Of a stretch of DNA of 64,000 nt, positions 16,844 through 27,300 are shown piece by piece. Below the pieces are notes generated by a model. The model made no database searches. It worked only from the letters and a program-made list of their open reading frames with translations, and was not told where the DNA came from. The translations under genes were made by a program, and so were the position numbers. Position 1 is the stretch's first letter; every line of letters starts with the position of its first letter. Source of the DNA: Stutzerimonas stutzeri TS44 (lineage in GTDB: Bacteria > Pseudomonadota > Gammaproteobacteria > Pseudomonadales > Pseudomonadaceae); assembly GCA_000263395.1 (NCBI GenBank), contig AJXE01000015.1, positions 43,706-107,705 on the forward strand. Reading direction: 5' to 3'.

Positions 16844-17832
16844 GCTGGCTGACTCCCGAAATCATCGACGTGATCATCCAGGTGCTCAAATCCCTCGTCA
16901 TCATGCTGGTGGTGGTGGTGGCCGGTGCGCTGCTGAGCTTCGTCGAGCGCCGTCTGCTCGGTCTCTGGCAGGATCGCTACGGTCCGAACCGGGTCGGCCC
17001 ATACGGCCTGTTCCAGCTCGCCGCCGACATGCTGAAGATGTTCTTCAAGGAGGACTGGACGCCGCCGTTCGTCGACAAGCCGATCTTCACCCTGGCGCCG
17101 GTGGTGGCGATGGGTTCGCTGTTGATCGCCTTCGCCATCGTGCCGGTGACTCCGACCTGGGGCGTGGCCGATCTGAACATCGGCCTGCTGTTCTTCTTCG
17201 CGATGGCCGGCCTCACCGTCTACGCGGTGCTGTTCGCCGGCTGGGCCAGCAACAACAAGTTCGCCCTGCTCGGCGCCCTGCGCGCATCGGCGCAGACGGT
17301 GTCCTACGAAGTGTTCTTGGGCCTGTCGCTGATGGGCATCGTCGCCCAGGTCGGCTCGTTCAACATGCGCGACATCGTCGAGTACCAGCAGGAGAACCTG
17401 TGGTTCGTCATTCCGCAGATTCTCGGCTTCGCGACCTTCTTCATCGCCGGTGTCGCGGTCACCCACCGTCACCCGTTCGACCAGCCGGAAGCCGAGCAGG
17501 AATTGGCCGATGGCTATCACGTCGAATATGCCGGCATGAAATGGGGCATGTTTTTCGTCGGTGAGTACATCGGCATTGTGACCATCTCGGCGCTGCTGAC
17601 CACGCTGTTCTTCGGCGGCTGGCACGGGCCGTTCCTCGACACCCTGCCGTGGCTGTCGTTCTTCTGGTTCGCGCTCAAGACCGGCTTCTTCATCATGCTC
17701 TTCATCCTGCTGCGAGCGTCCCTACCCCGGCCACGCTACGACCAGGTAATGGCTTTCGGCTGGAAGTTCTGTCTGCCGCTGACGCTGCTCAACCTGCTGG
17801 TGACCGGCGCGCTCGTGCTGGCCGCGCAGTAA
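16840..17832 (+). CDS. nuoH: NADH-quinone oxidoreductase subunit H
   Basis: A 330-residue, roughly eight-helix membrane subunit that joins the membrane arm to the peripheral arm and lines the quinone channel. Family motifs [19 protein letters not shown] and the acidic loop [17 protein letters not shown] are present. It overlaps nuoG by ATGA. Confidence 0.97.
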   Translation: MSWLTPEIIDVIIQVLKSLVIMLVVVVAGALLSFVERRLLGLWQDRYGPNRVGPYGLFQLAADMLKMFFKEDWTPPFVDKPIFTLAPVVAMGSLLIAFAIVPVTPTWGVADLNIGLLFFFAMAGLTVYAVLFAGWASNNKFALLGALRASAQTVSYEVFLGLSLMGIVAQVGSFNMRDIVEYQQENLWFVIPQILGFATFFIAGVAVTHRHPFDQPEAEQELADGYHVEYAGMKWGMFFVGEYIGIVTISALLTTLFFGGWHGPFLDTLPWLSFFWFALKTGFFIMLFILLRASLPRPRYDQVMAFGWKFCLPLTLLNLLVTGALVLAAQ

Positions 17833-17844
17833 GGAGAAAAATTC

Positions 17845-18393
<549 letters not shown>

Positions 18394-18423
18394 TCGTATC
18401 GCTGCGCCCCCGCTCCTTCCGCC

Positions 18424-18444
18424 CGCTCGCCTCATGGGCGAGCG
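18424..18444 (+). other. Intercistronic hairpin between nuoI and nuoJ
   Basis: CGCTCGCC (18424-18431) pairs perfectly with GGCGAGCG (18437-18444) around a five-base loop. There is no T-run, so it is not a terminator. It lies in the 78-base nuoI-nuoJ gap, where most neighbouring genes touch or overlap, and may stabilise or process the message. Confidence 0.55.
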
Positions 18445-18471
18445 ACGCCACAGTTTCGAGGACCTGACGTC

Positions 18472-18972
18472 ATGGAATTCGCGTTCTACTTCTCCGCCGG
18501 TGTCGCGGTGGTCTCCACCCTGCGGGTGGTCACCGGCACGAACCCGGTTCACGCCCTGCTCTACCTGGTCATCTCGCTGCTGGCGGTGGCCATGTGCTTC
18601 TTCAGCCTCGGCGCGCCGTTTGCCGGTGCGCTGGAAATCATCGTCTACGCCGGCGCGATCATGGTGCTGTTCGTCTTCGTGGTGATGATGCTCAACCTCG
18701 GCCCGGCCATTGCCCAGCAGGAGCGGGCGTGGCTGACACCACGGATCTGGGTCGGCCCGTCGCTGCTGGCCGGAGTGCTGCTGCTACAACTGCTCTGGGC
18801 GCTGTTCGCCGAACCGAGCAACGCACCGCTGGCGCTCACCAGCGTTGGTCCCAAGGAGGTTGGCGTGTCGCTGTTCGGGCCCTACCTGCTGGCTGTCGAA
18901 CTGGCCTCGCTGCTGCTGCTCGCGGCGCTGATCGCGGCCTACCACCTGGGTCGTCACGAGGCGAAGGAGTAA
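18472..18972 (+). CDS. nuoJ: NADH-quinone oxidoreductase subunit J
   Basis: A 166-residue membrane-arm subunit with five predicted helices. The conserved segment EIIVYAGAIMVLFVFVVMML, containing the pi-bulge helix, is intact. It is followed by nuoK after three bases. Confidence 0.96.
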   Translation: MEFAFYFSAGVAVVSTLRVVTGTNPVHALLYLVISLLAVAMCFFSLGAPFAGALEIIVYAGAIMVLFVFVVMMLNLGPAIAQQERAWLTPRIWVGPSLLAGVLLLQLLWALFAEPSNAPLALTSVGPKEVGVSLFGPYLLAVELASLLLLAALIAAYHLGRHEAKE

Positions 18973-18975
18973 TTC

Positions 18976-19284
18976 ATGCAAAGCATTCCCCTCGAACACG
19001 GGCTGGCGGTCGCCGCGATCCTCTTCTGCCTCGGGCTGGTCGGTCTGATGGTTCGGCGCAACATCCTGTTCATGCTGATGAGCCTGGAAATCATGATGAA
19101 CGCCGCCGGCCTGGCCTTCGTCGTCACCGGTAGCCGCTGGGCGCAGGCGGACGGCCAGATCATGTTCATTCTGGTAATCACCCTGGCGGCGGCCGAAGCC
19201 GCCATCGGCCTGGCGATCCTGCTGCAGTTGTACCGCCGCTTCAATACCCTCGATGTCGACGCCGCAAGCGAGATGCACGGATGA
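18976..19284 (+). CDS. nuoK: NADH-quinone oxidoreductase subunit K
   Basis: A 102-residue, three-helix membrane subunit. The two membrane glutamates implicated in proton transfer are present, one in [10 protein letters not shown] and one in [10 protein letters not shown]. Overlaps the nuoL start by four bases. Confidence 0.96.
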   Translation: MQSIPLEHGLAVAAILFCLGLVGLMVRRNILFMLMSLEIMMNAAGLAFVVTGSRWAQADGQIMFILVITLAAAEAAIGLAILLQLYRRFNTLDVDAASEMHG

Positions 19285-21125
19285 ATCTTCTATTCCTGAC
19301 CTTCGTTTTTCCGCTGCTCGGCTACTTCCTGCTCGCGTTTTCCCGCGGGCGGATTTCCGAGAATCTTGCTGCAACCATCGGCGTCGGTTCGGTGGGGCTC
19401 AGCGCGCTGACCAGTGCCTGGATCATCTGGCAGTTCAACACCATGCCGCCGGCCGAGGGGATCTTCACCCTGCAACTGTGGCAGTGGCTGGACGTCGCCG
19501 GCCTGCAGGCGTCCTTCGGCCTGCATCTGGACGGCCTGTCGCTGACCATGCTCGGCGTGGTCACCGGCGTGGGCTTTCTGATCCACCTGTTCGCCAGCTG
19601 GTACATGCGGGGTGAAGAGGGCTACTCGCGCTTCTTCGCCTACACCAACCTGTTCATTTTCAGCATGCTGCTGCTGATTCTGGGCGACAACCTGCTGCTG
19701 CTGTACTTCGGCTGGGAAGGCGTCGGGCTGTGCTCGTACCTGCTGATCGGCTTCTATTTCAAGGAGCGCAAGAACGGTAATGCCGCGCTCAAGGCGTTCA
19801 TCGTCACCCGCGTCGGCGATGTGTTCATGGCCTTCGGCCTGTTCATCCTGTTCGTCCAGCTCGGCACGCTGAACATCCAGGAACTGCTGGCGCTGGCGCC
19901 GCAGAAGTTCGCCGAGGGCGATCTGTGGATAACCCTGGCAACCCTGGCGCTGCTCGGCGGCGCAGTGGGCAAATCGGCACAACTGCCGCTGCAGACCTGG
20001 CTGGCCGATGCGATGGCAGGCCCGACGCCGGTGTCCGCGCTGATCCACGCCGCCACCATGGTCACCGCCGGCGTCTACCTGATCGCCCGTACCCATGGCC
20101 TGTTCCTGCTGGCGCCCGACGTACACGAACTGGTCGGCATTGTCGGCGGCGTGACGCTGGTGCTGGCCGGCTTCGCCGCACTGGTGCAGACCGACATCAA
20201 GCGCATCCTGGCCTACTCGACCATGAGCCAGATCGGCTACATGTTCCTCGCCCTCGGCGTCGGTGCCTGGGACGCGGCGATCTTCCACCTGATGACGCAC
20301 GCCTTCTTCAAGGCCCTGCTGTTCCTCGCCTCCGGCTCGGTGATCCACGCCTGCCACCACGAGCAGAACATCTTCAAGATGGGCGGCCTGTGGAAGAAGC
20401 TGCCGCTGGCCTATGCCAGCTTCATCGTCGGCGGCGCCGCGCTGGCCGCGCTGCCGCTGATCACCGCGGGCTTCTACTCCAAGGACGAAATCCTCTGGGA
20501 AGCGTTTGCCAGCGGGCACAACGGGCTGCTCTATGCCGGTCTGGCAGGCGCTTTCCTGACTTCGCTGTATACCTTCCGGCTGATCTTCATCGCCTTCCAC
20601 GGCAAGCCGCAGACCGAGGCGCATGCCGGAGGTGGCCTCGCCCACAACCTGCCGCTGGCGGTGCTGATCGTGCTGTCCACGGTGGTCGGTGCGCTCATCA
20701 CCCCGCCGCTGGCCGGCGTGCTCCCCGAGAGCATCGGCCATGCCGGCGGCGAAGCCAAGCACAGCCTGGAGCTGATCTCCGGTGCCATCGCGATCGCCGG
20801 CATCCTGCTCGCCGCAGCACTGTTTCTCGGCAAGCGCGGCCTGGTCACGTCCATCGCCCAGAGTGCTCCCGGACGCCTGCTGAGCGCCTGGTGGTTCGCT
20901 GCGTGGGGCTTCGACTGGATCTACGACAAGCTGTTCGTGCAGCCCTACCTGTGGCTGTGTCGCCTGCTCGCCCGTGACCCCATCGACGCCACCATCGGCC
21001 TGGTGCCGCGCACCGCCCGTGGCGGCCACGCCGCCCTGAGCCGCAGCGAAACCGGCCAGTTGCGCTGGTATGCCCTGTCCATCGTCGGCGGAGCCGTGCT
21101 GCTGCTCGGCATCATCCTGCTCTGA
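19281..21125 (+). CDS. nuoL: NADH-quinone oxidoreductase subunit L
   Basis: The distal antiporter-like proton-pumping subunit (614 residues), with about 16 helices including the long lateral helix at the C-terminus. Key antiporter motifs include [31 protein letters not shown] (pumping lysine) and [11 protein letters not shown]. Length is normal. Confidence 0.97.
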   Translation: MNLLFLTFVFPLLGYFLLAFSRGRISENLAATIGVGSVGLSALTSAWIIWQFNTMPPAEGIFTLQLWQWLDVAGLQASFGLHLDGLSLTMLGVVTGVGFLIHLFASWYMRGEEGYSRFFAYTNLFIFSMLLLILGDNLLLLYFGWEGVGLCSYLLIGFYFKERKNGNAALKAFIVTRVGDVFMAFGLFILFVQLGTLNIQELLALAPQKFAEGDLWITLATLALLGGAVGKSAQLPLQTWLADAMAGPTPVSALIHAATMVTAGVYLIARTHGLFLLAPDVHELVGIVGGVTLVLAGFAALVQTDIKRILAYSTMSQIGYMFLALGVGAWDAAIFHLMTHAFFKALLFLASGSVIHACHHEQNIFKMGGLWKKLPLAYASFIVGGAALAALPLITAGFYSKDEILWEAFASGHNGLLYAGLAGAFLTSLYTFRLIFIAFHGKPQTEAHAGGGLAHNLPLAVLIVLSTVVGALITPPLAGVLPESIGHAGGEAKHSLELISGAIAIAGILLAAALFLGKRGLVTSIAQSAPGRLLSAWWFAAWGFDWIYDKLFVQPYLWLCRLLARDPIDATIGLVPRTARGGHAALSRSETGQLRWYALSIVGGAVLLLGIILL

Positions 21126-21146
21126 ATTGCCCAAGGACCCGAAATC

Positions 21147-22676
21147 GTGATTCTGCCCTGGCTAATCCTGATTCCCTTCATCGGCGGCTTGCTCTGCTGG
21201 CTGGTCGAACGCTTCGACCAAACCCTGCCGCGCTGGATCGCCCTGTTCACCATGGCGCTGCTGTTCGGTCTGGGCCTCTGGCTCTGGACCCAGGGCGACT
21301 ACAGCCTGGCGCCGACACCTGACGCCACCTCGACTTGGGCACTGGAGTTCAAGCACGTCTGGATCGAGCGCTTCGGCATCAACCTGCACCTGGCGCTCGA
21401 TGGTCTGTCGCTGCTGATGGTGCTGCTCACCGGCCTGCTCGGCGTGCTCTCGGTGCTCTGCTCGTGGAAGGAGATCCAGCGCCACGTCGGCTTCTTCCAC
21501 CTCAACCTGATGTGGATTCTCGGCGGCGTGGTCGGCGTGTTCCTCTCGCTGGACCTGTTCCTGTTCTTCTTCTTCTGGGAAATGATGCTGGTGCCGATGT
21601 ACTTCCTCATCGCGCTCTGGGGTCACAGCTCCGAAGGCAAGCGTTCGCGGATCAACGCGGCAACCAAGTTCTTCATCTACACCCAGGCCAGCGGCCTGAT
21701 CATGCTGGTGGCCATCCTCGGCCTGGTGCTAGTGAACTACCACAACACCGGCGTGCTGACCTTCGATTACGCGCTGCTGCTCAAGGCCCAGCTCGACCCG
21801 GCGGTCGAGTACCTACTGATGCTCGGCTTCTTCATTGCCTTCGCGGTGAAGTTCCCGATCGTGCCGCTGCACGCCTGGTTGCCGGACGCCCACGCCCAGG
21901 CGCCGACCGCAGGCTCCGTGGACCTGGCCGGCATCCTGCTGAAGACCGCCGCCTACGGCATGATCCGCTTCGCCCTGCCGCTGTTCCCCGAGGCATCGGC
22001 CGACTTCGCGCCGATCGCCATGGCGCTGGGTCTGATCGGCATCTTCTACGGCGCGCTGCTGTCGTTCGCCCAGACTGACATCAAGCGTCTGGTCGCCTAC
22101 TCCAGCATCTCGCACATGGGCTTCGTGCTGATCGGCATCTACTCGGGCAGCGAACTGGCGTTGCAGGGTGCGGTGGTGCTGATGATCGCCCACGGCCTGT
22201 CGGCTGCCGCGCTGTTCATCCTCTGCGGCCAGATCTATGAGCGCCTGCATACCCGTGACATGCGCGAGATGGGCGGCCTGTGGTCGCGCCTGCCCTGGCT
22301 GCCGGCGCTGAGCCTGTTCTTCGCCGTCGCCTCGCTGGGCCTGCCCGGCACCGGCAACTTCGTCGGCGAGTTCGTGGTGCTGTTCGGCGCCTTCGAGCAG
22401 TGGCCATGGACCGTGGTGATCGCCACCTTCGGCCTGGTGCTCTCCTCGGTGTATTCGCTGGCGATGATCCATCGCGCGCATTTCGGCCCGGTCAAGACCG
22501 AAGGCGGCCTGCGCGGGCTGGACGTACGCGAGGTCGGCATGATCCTGCTGCTGGCAGCCCTGCTGGTGCTGCTCGGGGTCTATCCGCAGCCGGTATTCGA
22601 CACCTCGCTGGCCACCATGAGTGGCGTGCAGCAGTGGTTCAGTACCGCTTTCTCCCAACTCGCTTTGGTCCGGTAG
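21147..22676 (+). CDS. nuoM: NADH-quinone oxidoreductase subunit M
   Basis: The second antiporter-like pump subunit (509 residues, about 14 helices). Signature residues are in [16 protein letters not shown] (glutamate of helix 5) and [15 protein letters not shown] (lysine of helix 7). The start is a GTG at 21147, preceded by AAGGA. Confidence 0.97.
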   Translation: MILPWLILIPFIGGLLCWLVERFDQTLPRWIALFTMALLFGLGLWLWTQGDYSLAPTPDATSTWALEFKHVWIERFGINLHLALDGLSLLMVLLTGLLGVLSVLCSWKEIQRHVGFFHLNLMWILGGVVGVFLSLDLFLFFFFWEMMLVPMYFLIALWGHSSEGKRSRINAATKFFIYTQASGLIMLVAILGLVLVNYHNTGVLTFDYALLLKAQLDPAVEYLLMLGFFIAFAVKFPIVPLHAWLPDAHAQAPTAGSVDLAGILLKTAAYGMIRFALPLFPEASADFAPIAMALGLIGIFYGALLSFAQTDIKRLVAYSSISHMGFVLIGIYSGSELALQGAVVLMIAHGLSAAALFILCGQIYERLHTRDMREMGGLWSRLPWLPALSLFFAVASLGLPGTGNFVGEFVVLFGAFEQWPWTVVIATFGLVLSSVYSLAMIHRAHFGPVKTEGGLRGLDVREVGMILLLAALLVLLGVYPQPVFDTSLATMSGVQQWFSTAFSQLALVR

Positions 22677-22683
22677 TCGCGCT

Positions 22684-24153
22684 ATGGAATTCACTCAACA
22701 ACACTTCATCGCCCTGCTGCCGTTGCTCGTCGTCAGTGCCACCGCCGTGGTGGTGATGCTGGCGATCGCCTGGCAGCGCAACCACAGCCTGACCTACATG
22801 CTTACCGCCACAGGTCTGGTCCTTGCGCTACTGTCGATTCTGCCGGCGTTGCAGGTGGCACCTCTGGAAGTGACCCAGCTGCTGCAGCTGGACCGCTTCG
22901 CCTACTTCCACATGGCGCTGCTACTGCTGGCCACGCTGGCCTGCGTCACGCTGGCGCATGCCTATCTGGGCGAGAAGCCTGGCGGCAAGGGCTTTCCGGG
23001 CAATCGCGAGGAGCTCTATCTGCTGATGGTGCTGTCGGCCCTCGGCGGCCAGGTGCTCGTGACCAGCCAGCATCTGGCTGGCCTGTTCATCGGCCTGGAG
23101 CTGCTTTCGGTGCCGGTCTACGGGCTGGTGGCCTACGCGTTCTTCAACAAGCGTTCGCTGGAGGCCGGAATCAAGTACATGGTGCTATCGGCTGCCGGCA
23201 GCGCGTTCCTGCTGTTCGGCATGGCGCTGCTGTACGCCGAATCCGGCAGCCTGGGCTTCGCCGGCATCGGCGCCAGCCTGGCAGCGCAACAGTCGACCGT
23301 GCTGGTGCAGGCCGGCATCGGCATGATGCTGGTCGGGCTGGGCTTCAAGCTGTCGCTGGTGCCCTTCCATCTGTGGACGCCGGATGTCTACGAAGGCGCT
23401 CCAGCCCCGGTCTCGGCATTTCTCGCCACTGCCAGCAAGCTCGCGGTGTTCGCCGTGCTGCTGCGCCTCTACCAACTGTCGCCGGCGACCAGTGGCGGCT
23501 GGCTGAACGATGGCCTGACGCTGATCGCCATCGCCTCGATCCTGATCGGCAACCTGCTGGCGCTGAACCAGAGCAACCTCAAGCGCCTGCTCGGTTATTC
23601 GTCCATCGCCCACTTCGGCTACCTGCTGGTGGCGCTGATTGCCAGCGAAGGCCTGGCGGTCGAGGCAGTCGGCGTTTACCTGGCGACCTACGTGCTGACC
23701 ACTCTCGGTGCGTTCGGTGTCATCACGCTGATGTCCAGCCCGTTCCAGGGCCGCGATGCCGATGCCCTGTACGAGTACCGCGGCCTGTTCTGGCGCCGTC
23801 CGTACCTGACTGCCGTGCTGACCGTGATGATGCTGTCGCTGGCCGGCATTCCACTGACGGCGGGCTTCATCGGCAAGTTCTACGTGATCGCCGCTGGCGT
23901 GCAATCGCAGCAGTGGTGGTTGCTGGGTAGCTTGATCATCGGCAGCGCGATCGGCCTGTACTACTACCTGCGGGTGATGGTGACGCTGTATCTGGTCGAG
24001 CCTGGCCTGCGTCGCCACGATGCGCCGTTCAACTGGAGTCAGCGCGCCGGCGGCATCATGCTGCTGGCGATCGCCGTCCTCGCCTTCCTCCTCGGCGTCT
24101 ACCCGCAGCCGCTCCTGGAGCTGGCCCAGCATGCGCTATTCGCTACGCTCTGA
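22684..24153 (+). CDS. nuoN: NADH-quinone oxidoreductase subunit N
   Basis: The third antiporter-like subunit (489 residues). Signature segments are LFIGLELLSVPVYGLVAY and KLSLVPFHLWTPDVYEG. The ATG at 22684 is chosen because it directly follows nuoM; an upstream in-frame ATG lies inside nuoM. Last gene of the operon, followed by a strong terminator. Confidence 0.96.
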   Translation: MEFTQQHFIALLPLLVVSATAVVVMLAIAWQRNHSLTYMLTATGLVLALLSILPALQVAPLEVTQLLQLDRFAYFHMALLLLATLACVTLAHAYLGEKPGGKGFPGNREELYLLMVLSALGGQVLVTSQHLAGLFIGLELLSVPVYGLVAYAFFNKRSLEAGIKYMVLSAAGSAFLLFGMALLYAESGSLGFAGIGASLAAQQSTVLVQAGIGMMLVGLGFKLSLVPFHLWTPDVYEGAPAPVSAFLATASKLAVFAVLLRLYQLSPATSGGWLNDGLTLIAIASILIGNLLALNQSNLKRLLGYSSIAHFGYLLVALIASEGLAVEAVGVYLATYVLTTLGAFGVITLMSSPFQGRDADALYEYRGLFWRRPYLTAVLTVMMLSLAGIPLTAGFIGKFYVIAAGVQSQQWWLLGSLIIGSAIGLYYYLRVMVTLYLVEPGLRRHDAPFNWSQRAGGIMLLAIAVLAFLLGVYPQPLLELAQHALFATL

Positions 24154-24170
24154 GTGCATCGCGCGGTAAC

Positions 24171-24203
24171 GAAACGCCCCGAAAACTCGGGGCGTTTCTG
24201 TTT
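24171..24203. terminator. Intrinsic terminator ending nuo; probably bidirectional
   Basis: GAAACGCCCCGA (24171-24182) pairs with TCGGGGCGTTTC (24187-24198) over 12 bp around an AAAC loop. The plus strand continues CTGTTTC. The symmetric A/T flanks let it also serve the convergent P450 gene. Confidence 0.85.
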
Positions 24204-24228
24204 CAGCAATCCAGCATCGCGTCGTCGC

Positions 24229-25407
24229 TCAGGCGTGCGGGGTCCCGTTGGCTGCCCGCTCAATCTGCAGGGGTAGCGCAGAAAATCCGCTGGCCGGAAA
24301 GAACGCCTTGACCGGCTCCTGGTCCGGCGCCAGCGCAATGCGACGGGTGCGCCCCAGCAGCTCCTCCATCACGATGCGCAGCTCCAGCCTGGCCAGCGGA
24401 GCCCCGGGGCAGACATGGATGCCGGCGCCATACAGCAGATTCAGTTGTGGATCGCGGTCGAGGCGCAATTCATCGGGATCGCCGAATACCGCTTCGTCGC
24501 GATTGGCCGATGCCCAGATGAGCGCCAGACGCGTGCCGGCTGCCAACGTACGGCCGCCCAGCGTGACCTCCCGGGTGGTAATCCGCCGGTTCATGATCAG
24601 CGGCGCGTGGATGCGCAGTATCTCGTCGATGGCAGCCGGCAGCAGCGTCGGCTGTTCGCGCAACTGCTGCTGCAGAGCGGCGTGGCTGGCCAGGTAATGC
24701 ACGACGATGCCGATCGAGGCGGCAATGGTGCCCAGCTCGCCGACCGTCCAGTTACGCAGGATGCTGACGATCTCATCGTCGGTCAGCGGCCGCCCCAGCG
24801 CCTGATCGCGTAGCAGGCGGGTGGTGACATCGTCCGGCGCCGCGCTGCCCGCATTGCGGCGCACCGTCAGCAGCTCCTTGATGTAGCCGTCGAACTCCAG
24901 CGCAACCGCGCCCATGGCCGCTTCGTCCCTGGCCAGAGTGGCCGCCTGGTTCTTCAGCGTCCACAAGCGCAACGGCTCGTGTAGCTCTGCCGGCCAGCCC
25001 AGCCAGGCGCACTGGATCTGCAAGGCGAAGATCTGCGCGAAGTCCGCCATCAACTCGACACGGCCCTGCTCCGGCAAAGCCTGCACCAGACGCACCGAGA
25101 CCTCCCGGCATGCCGGCGCGAAGGCGTCCATGTGCTCCTGCGCGAAATAGGGGTCGATGAGCCGCCGGTATGCCGTATGTTCCGGCGGGTCCATGCCGTT
25201 GGGCACTGCGGGAAAACGCGAGACGGCATTGCTGTAGGTTTCATGGTCCATCAACACCTGCATGACATCCGCGTGCCGGAACAGCGAGGTATAGCCATAG
25301 CGGCTGGTTGCCACCGGACAGCGGCGACGCATGTCGTCGTAGGTTGCCATCTGGTCCTTGAGTACCGCCTCGGACCTTGGATCCCAATCGGGTGATTTCT
25401 TCTCCAT
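24229..25407 (-). CDS. Cytochrome P450
   Basis: A 392-residue soluble bacterial P450, presumably a monooxygenase needing ferredoxin-type partners, none of which is encoded nearby. The haem-thiolate loop is GAGIHVCPGAPLARLE (C333), the ExxR of the K-helix is in AIDEILR, and the I-helix reads VGELGTIAAS. The usual acidic residue just before the I-helix threonine is replaced by glycine, which can change oxygen activation. The ATG at 25407 follows AGGAG; a longer frame upstream overlaps the regulator gene. It lies 55 bases downstream of a MarR gene, as if in one operon. The substrate is unknown. Confidence 0.92.
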   Translation of the reverse strand: MEKKSPDWDPRSEAVLKDQMATYDDMRRRCPVATSRYGYTSLFRHADVMQVLMDHETYSNAVSRFPAVPNGMDPPEHTAYRRLIDPYFAQEHMDAFAPACREVSVRLVQALPEQGRVELMADFAQIFALQIQCAWLGWPAELHEPLRLWTLKNQAATLARDEAAMGAVALEFDGYIKELLTVRRNAGSAAPDDVTTRLLRDQALGRPLTDDEIVSILRNWTVGELGTIAASIGIVVHYLASHAALQQQLREQPTLLPAAIDEILRIHAPLIMNRRITTREVTLGGRTLAAGTRLALIWASANRDEAVFGDPDELRLDRDPQLNLLYGAGIHVCPGAPLARLELRIVMEELLGRTRRIALAPDQEPVKAFFPASGFSALPLQIERAANGTPHA

Positions 25408-25462
25408 AACGACTCCTAATTGCAGGCCTGTCGGTAACCGAGGCAGCCCGGCGATGATGTCT

Positions 25463-25861
25463 TCAATCGGCCCTGTTCCAACCCGGCAGACTGAACTCCG
25501 CGCGCAGCAACTGCACCTCTTCCTGGTGCAATTCGGCGATACGCGCCAGCAGCTCCTCGCCGGCAGGCAGCAGGTGAACCTCGACCTGGCGTCGGTCTTC
25601 CTGGCTCGCCTTTCGCTCGACCAACCCCATCCTTTCACAACGGTCGATCAGTGCCACGACGCTGTGATGCTTCGATTGCAGCTGTTCGGCGAGCTCGCCG
25701 ACCGTCGCCCAATCGCGCGCAGAAGCACCACGAATCTGCAGCAGAAGCTGGTATTGCAGCGCGGTCGCACCGTTTTCCTGGCACAGCAACTCGCTGTTGC
25801 GCATGAATCGGCGCAAGCGATGACGGAAATGCGCCAGCCGCTGGTAATCGGACTTTTCCAA
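25463..25861 (-). CDS. MarR-family transcriptional regulator
   Basis: A 132-residue winged-helix repressor: helix-turn-helix VGELAEQLQSKHHSVVALID followed by the wing with EDRRQ and VHLLPAGEELL, typical of MarR. The start is a TTG at 25861 with GAGGA upstream; no ATG fits. It probably controls itself and the downstream P450, and perhaps the divergent membrane protein, through the repeats at 25899-25927. Its ligand is unknown. Confidence 0.88.
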   Translation of the reverse strand: MEKSDYQRLAHFRHRLRRFMRNSELLCQENGATALQYQLLLQIRGASARDWATVGELAEQLQSKHHSVVALIDRCERMGLVERKASQEDRRQVEVHLLPAGEELLARIAELHQEEVQLLRAEFSLPGWNRAD

Positions 25862-25898
25862 ATGACGAATTCCTCGTTGACCTTTTCGCAGTATTGTG

Positions 25899-25927
25899 CA
25901 CGATATATATCACGCCACGATATATAT
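25899..25927. promoter_or_regulatory. Tandem AT-rich operator, probably for the MarR regulator
   Basis: CACGATATATAT occurs twice, at 25899-25910 and 25916-25927, exactly 17 bases apart. The first copy is embedded in the palindrome GATATATATC. The pair sits in the 112-base gap between the divergent regulator and membrane-protein genes. The AT content is striking in this GC-rich DNA, and palindromic AT-rich sites are typical MarR targets. Confidence 0.6.
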
Positions 25928-25973
25928 TTCACCACAACCATCCAGCCGCCCGTTTGCCCCAGAAAGGAACATC

Positions 25974-26537
25974 ATGAATCTCCTTGTCCTACTGCGCATG
26001 CTGTTGTGCAGTGCACTCGCCCCTTCCGACTGGACGGGCGATCAGTTGCAGTCTCGAACCAGGCTCTGGGTGGTGATCGTACCGCTTTCACTGTTGCCGC
26101 CGACGATGATCGCCCTGCTGGATGCACCGCTGAGCACCTACCTGCCCATCTTCCAGATCCAGCCCTCGCCCGCCGCGGCCAGTGTGTTCTTCGGTGGCGA
26201 GATGTTTTCGGTGTTCCTGATGGGCTGGCTGATCAAGCTCGTCGCCCGCGCCTGCAACCACGACGTGACCTATGCCGAAGCCTATCTAGTAGCCGCCATC
26301 GCGTCCGTTCCGCTGTGGCTGTCATCTCTTGGCATGCTGGTGAACAACCCGTTTCTGAACACCATGCTGCCACTCAGTGCGCTGGTCTCATGCTGCGTCC
26401 TGGTCTACCAGGGCACCTGCTCGCTGTGTCGCGTGGATGACCGCCTGGAGGCTGCCGCCATTACCCAGGCGGCGTTTGGCGCGGCCGTCATCGTCTGGAT
26501 AATGGTCCTGCCGCTCGTCTGGTCGGCCACTGCTTGA
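25974..26537 (+). CDS. Yip1-like multi-pass inner-membrane protein
   Basis: A 187-residue protein with about five hydrophobic segments, beginning near residues 30, 68, 103, 130 and 165. The opening LVLLRMLLCSALAPSDWTGD and the overall layout resemble Yip1-domain membrane proteins, whose bacterial role is unknown. The ATG at 25974 follows AAAGGAAC. It is divergent from the MarR-P450 pair and shares their control region, which may place it in the same response. Confidence 0.7.
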   Translation: MNLLVLLRMLLCSALAPSDWTGDQLQSRTRLWVVIVPLSLLPPTMIALLDAPLSTYLPIFQIQPSPAAASVFFGGEMFSVFLMGWLIKLVARACNHDVTYAEAYLVAAIASVPLWLSSLGMLVNNPFLNTMLPLSALVSCCVLVYQGTCSLCRVDDRLEAAAITQAAFGAAVIVWIMVLPLVWSATA

Positions 26538-26792
26538 GCGAGCGATCTCGAGCAACTGATTCTTGCCGTATCGTGCAATCAGCACCGTCGATGAGCGTAG
26601 CCGGGATCGACCGCACACGGGATCGTCAGCAAGCAGTTGGGGCGATAGCGATCAATGTGGCGGGGCCACGCAGACTGCCGTGCTCATTGAGAACAGGTGT
26701 TCTCATGGGGAACACGCCGGGAACGACGCCCCACACTTTCGTCCACCCAGATACGCGAAAGCCCCGGAATCCGGGGCTTTCAGCTTGTTACA
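26538..26792. other. Non-coding interval before the tRNA cluster
   Basis: I see no gene here. The only clear element is the terminator at 26758-26781; short open frames crossing it read through tRNA sequence and are not credible. Confidence 0.6.
26758..26781. terminator. Terminator of the tRNA cluster
   Basis: AAAGCCCCGG (26758-26767) pairs with CCGGGGCTTT (26771-26780) around an AAT loop. It lies just past the 3' end of tRNA-Leu on the minus strand and could also stop plus-strand transcripts from the Yip1-like gene. Confidence 0.7.
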
Positions 26793-26877
26793 TGGTGCGG
26801 ACGGAGAGACTCGAACTCTCACACCTTGCGGCGCCAGAACCTAAATCTGGTGTGTCTACCAATTTCACCACGTCCGC
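26793..26877 (-). tRNA. tRNA-Leu(UAG)
   Basis: An 85-base class II tRNA including the encoded CCA. The acceptor stem GCGGACG pairs with CGTCCGC, the anticodon loop is TTTAGGT, and a long variable arm (TGGCGCCGCAAGGTGT) is present. It reads CUA-type leucine codons. Confidence 0.95.
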
Positions 26878-26893
26878 CAAGCGGGCTTGAAAC

Positions 26894-26923
26894 GAAAACG
26901 CCAGGCATCTGCCTGGCGTTTTC
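26894..26923. terminator. Terminator-like hairpin between tRNA-His and tRNA-Leu
   Basis: GAAAACGCCAGGC (26894-26906) pairs with GCCTGGCGTTTTC (26911-26923) around an ATCT loop, giving 13 bp with A/T flanks on both sides. On the minus strand it lies after tRNA-His and before tRNA-Leu, so it may reduce readthrough or act as a processing site. Confidence 0.65.
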
Positions 26924-26930
26924 TGGAATA

Positions 26931-27007
26931 TGGGGTGGACGAAGGGGATCGAACCCTCGACACCAGGAGCCACAATCCTGTGCTCTACCAACTGAGCTAC
27001 GCCCACC
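26931..27007 (-). tRNA. tRNA-His(GUG)
   Basis: 77 bases with encoded CCA. It has the extra 5' G(-1) typical of tRNA-His, opposite a C, giving an eight-pair acceptor stem GGTGGGCG. The anticodon loop is ATTGTGG. Confidence 0.95.
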
Positions 27008-27039
27008 ATATTGCATTTTGCTTGTGCCAGAGCCCGACA

Positions 27040-27116
27040 TGGCGCACCCGGCAGGACTCGAACCTGCGACCATCCGCTTAGAAGGCGGATGCTCTATCCA
27101 GCTGAGCTACGGGCGC
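27040..27116 (-). tRNA. tRNA-Arg(UCU)
   Basis: 77 bases with encoded CCA. The acceptor stem is GCGCCCG, the anticodon loop is CTTCTAA, and the T-arm is GCAGGTTCGAGTCCTGC. It reads the rare AGA/AGG arginine codons. First gene of the minus-strand Arg-His-Leu series. Confidence 0.95.
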
Positions 27117-27230
27117 TTTTATCTGCATTCTGTTCGGAGCGCAGACTTGAAGCTCCGGCTTTGGAAGAAGCGAACCTCTTCGCAAGCCATCTTACCCAGC
27201 AGCAGGCTGTGCTCGACAAGCGGGGCGAAT

Positions 27231-27257
27231 GTTATAGAGGCTCCGGATAGTCGTCAA
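27231..27257 (-). promoter_or_regulatory. Candidate promoter of the tRNA cluster
   Basis: On the minus strand TTGACG (27252-27257) and TATAAC (27231-27236) are separated by 15 bases. Both boxes match consensus well, though the spacer is short. It lies about 115 bases upstream of tRNA-Arg. Confidence 0.5.
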
Positions 27258-27300
27258 CAGCAAAATTCAAAAAAATTTCAGCTAGATAAAGGAGTTACAC

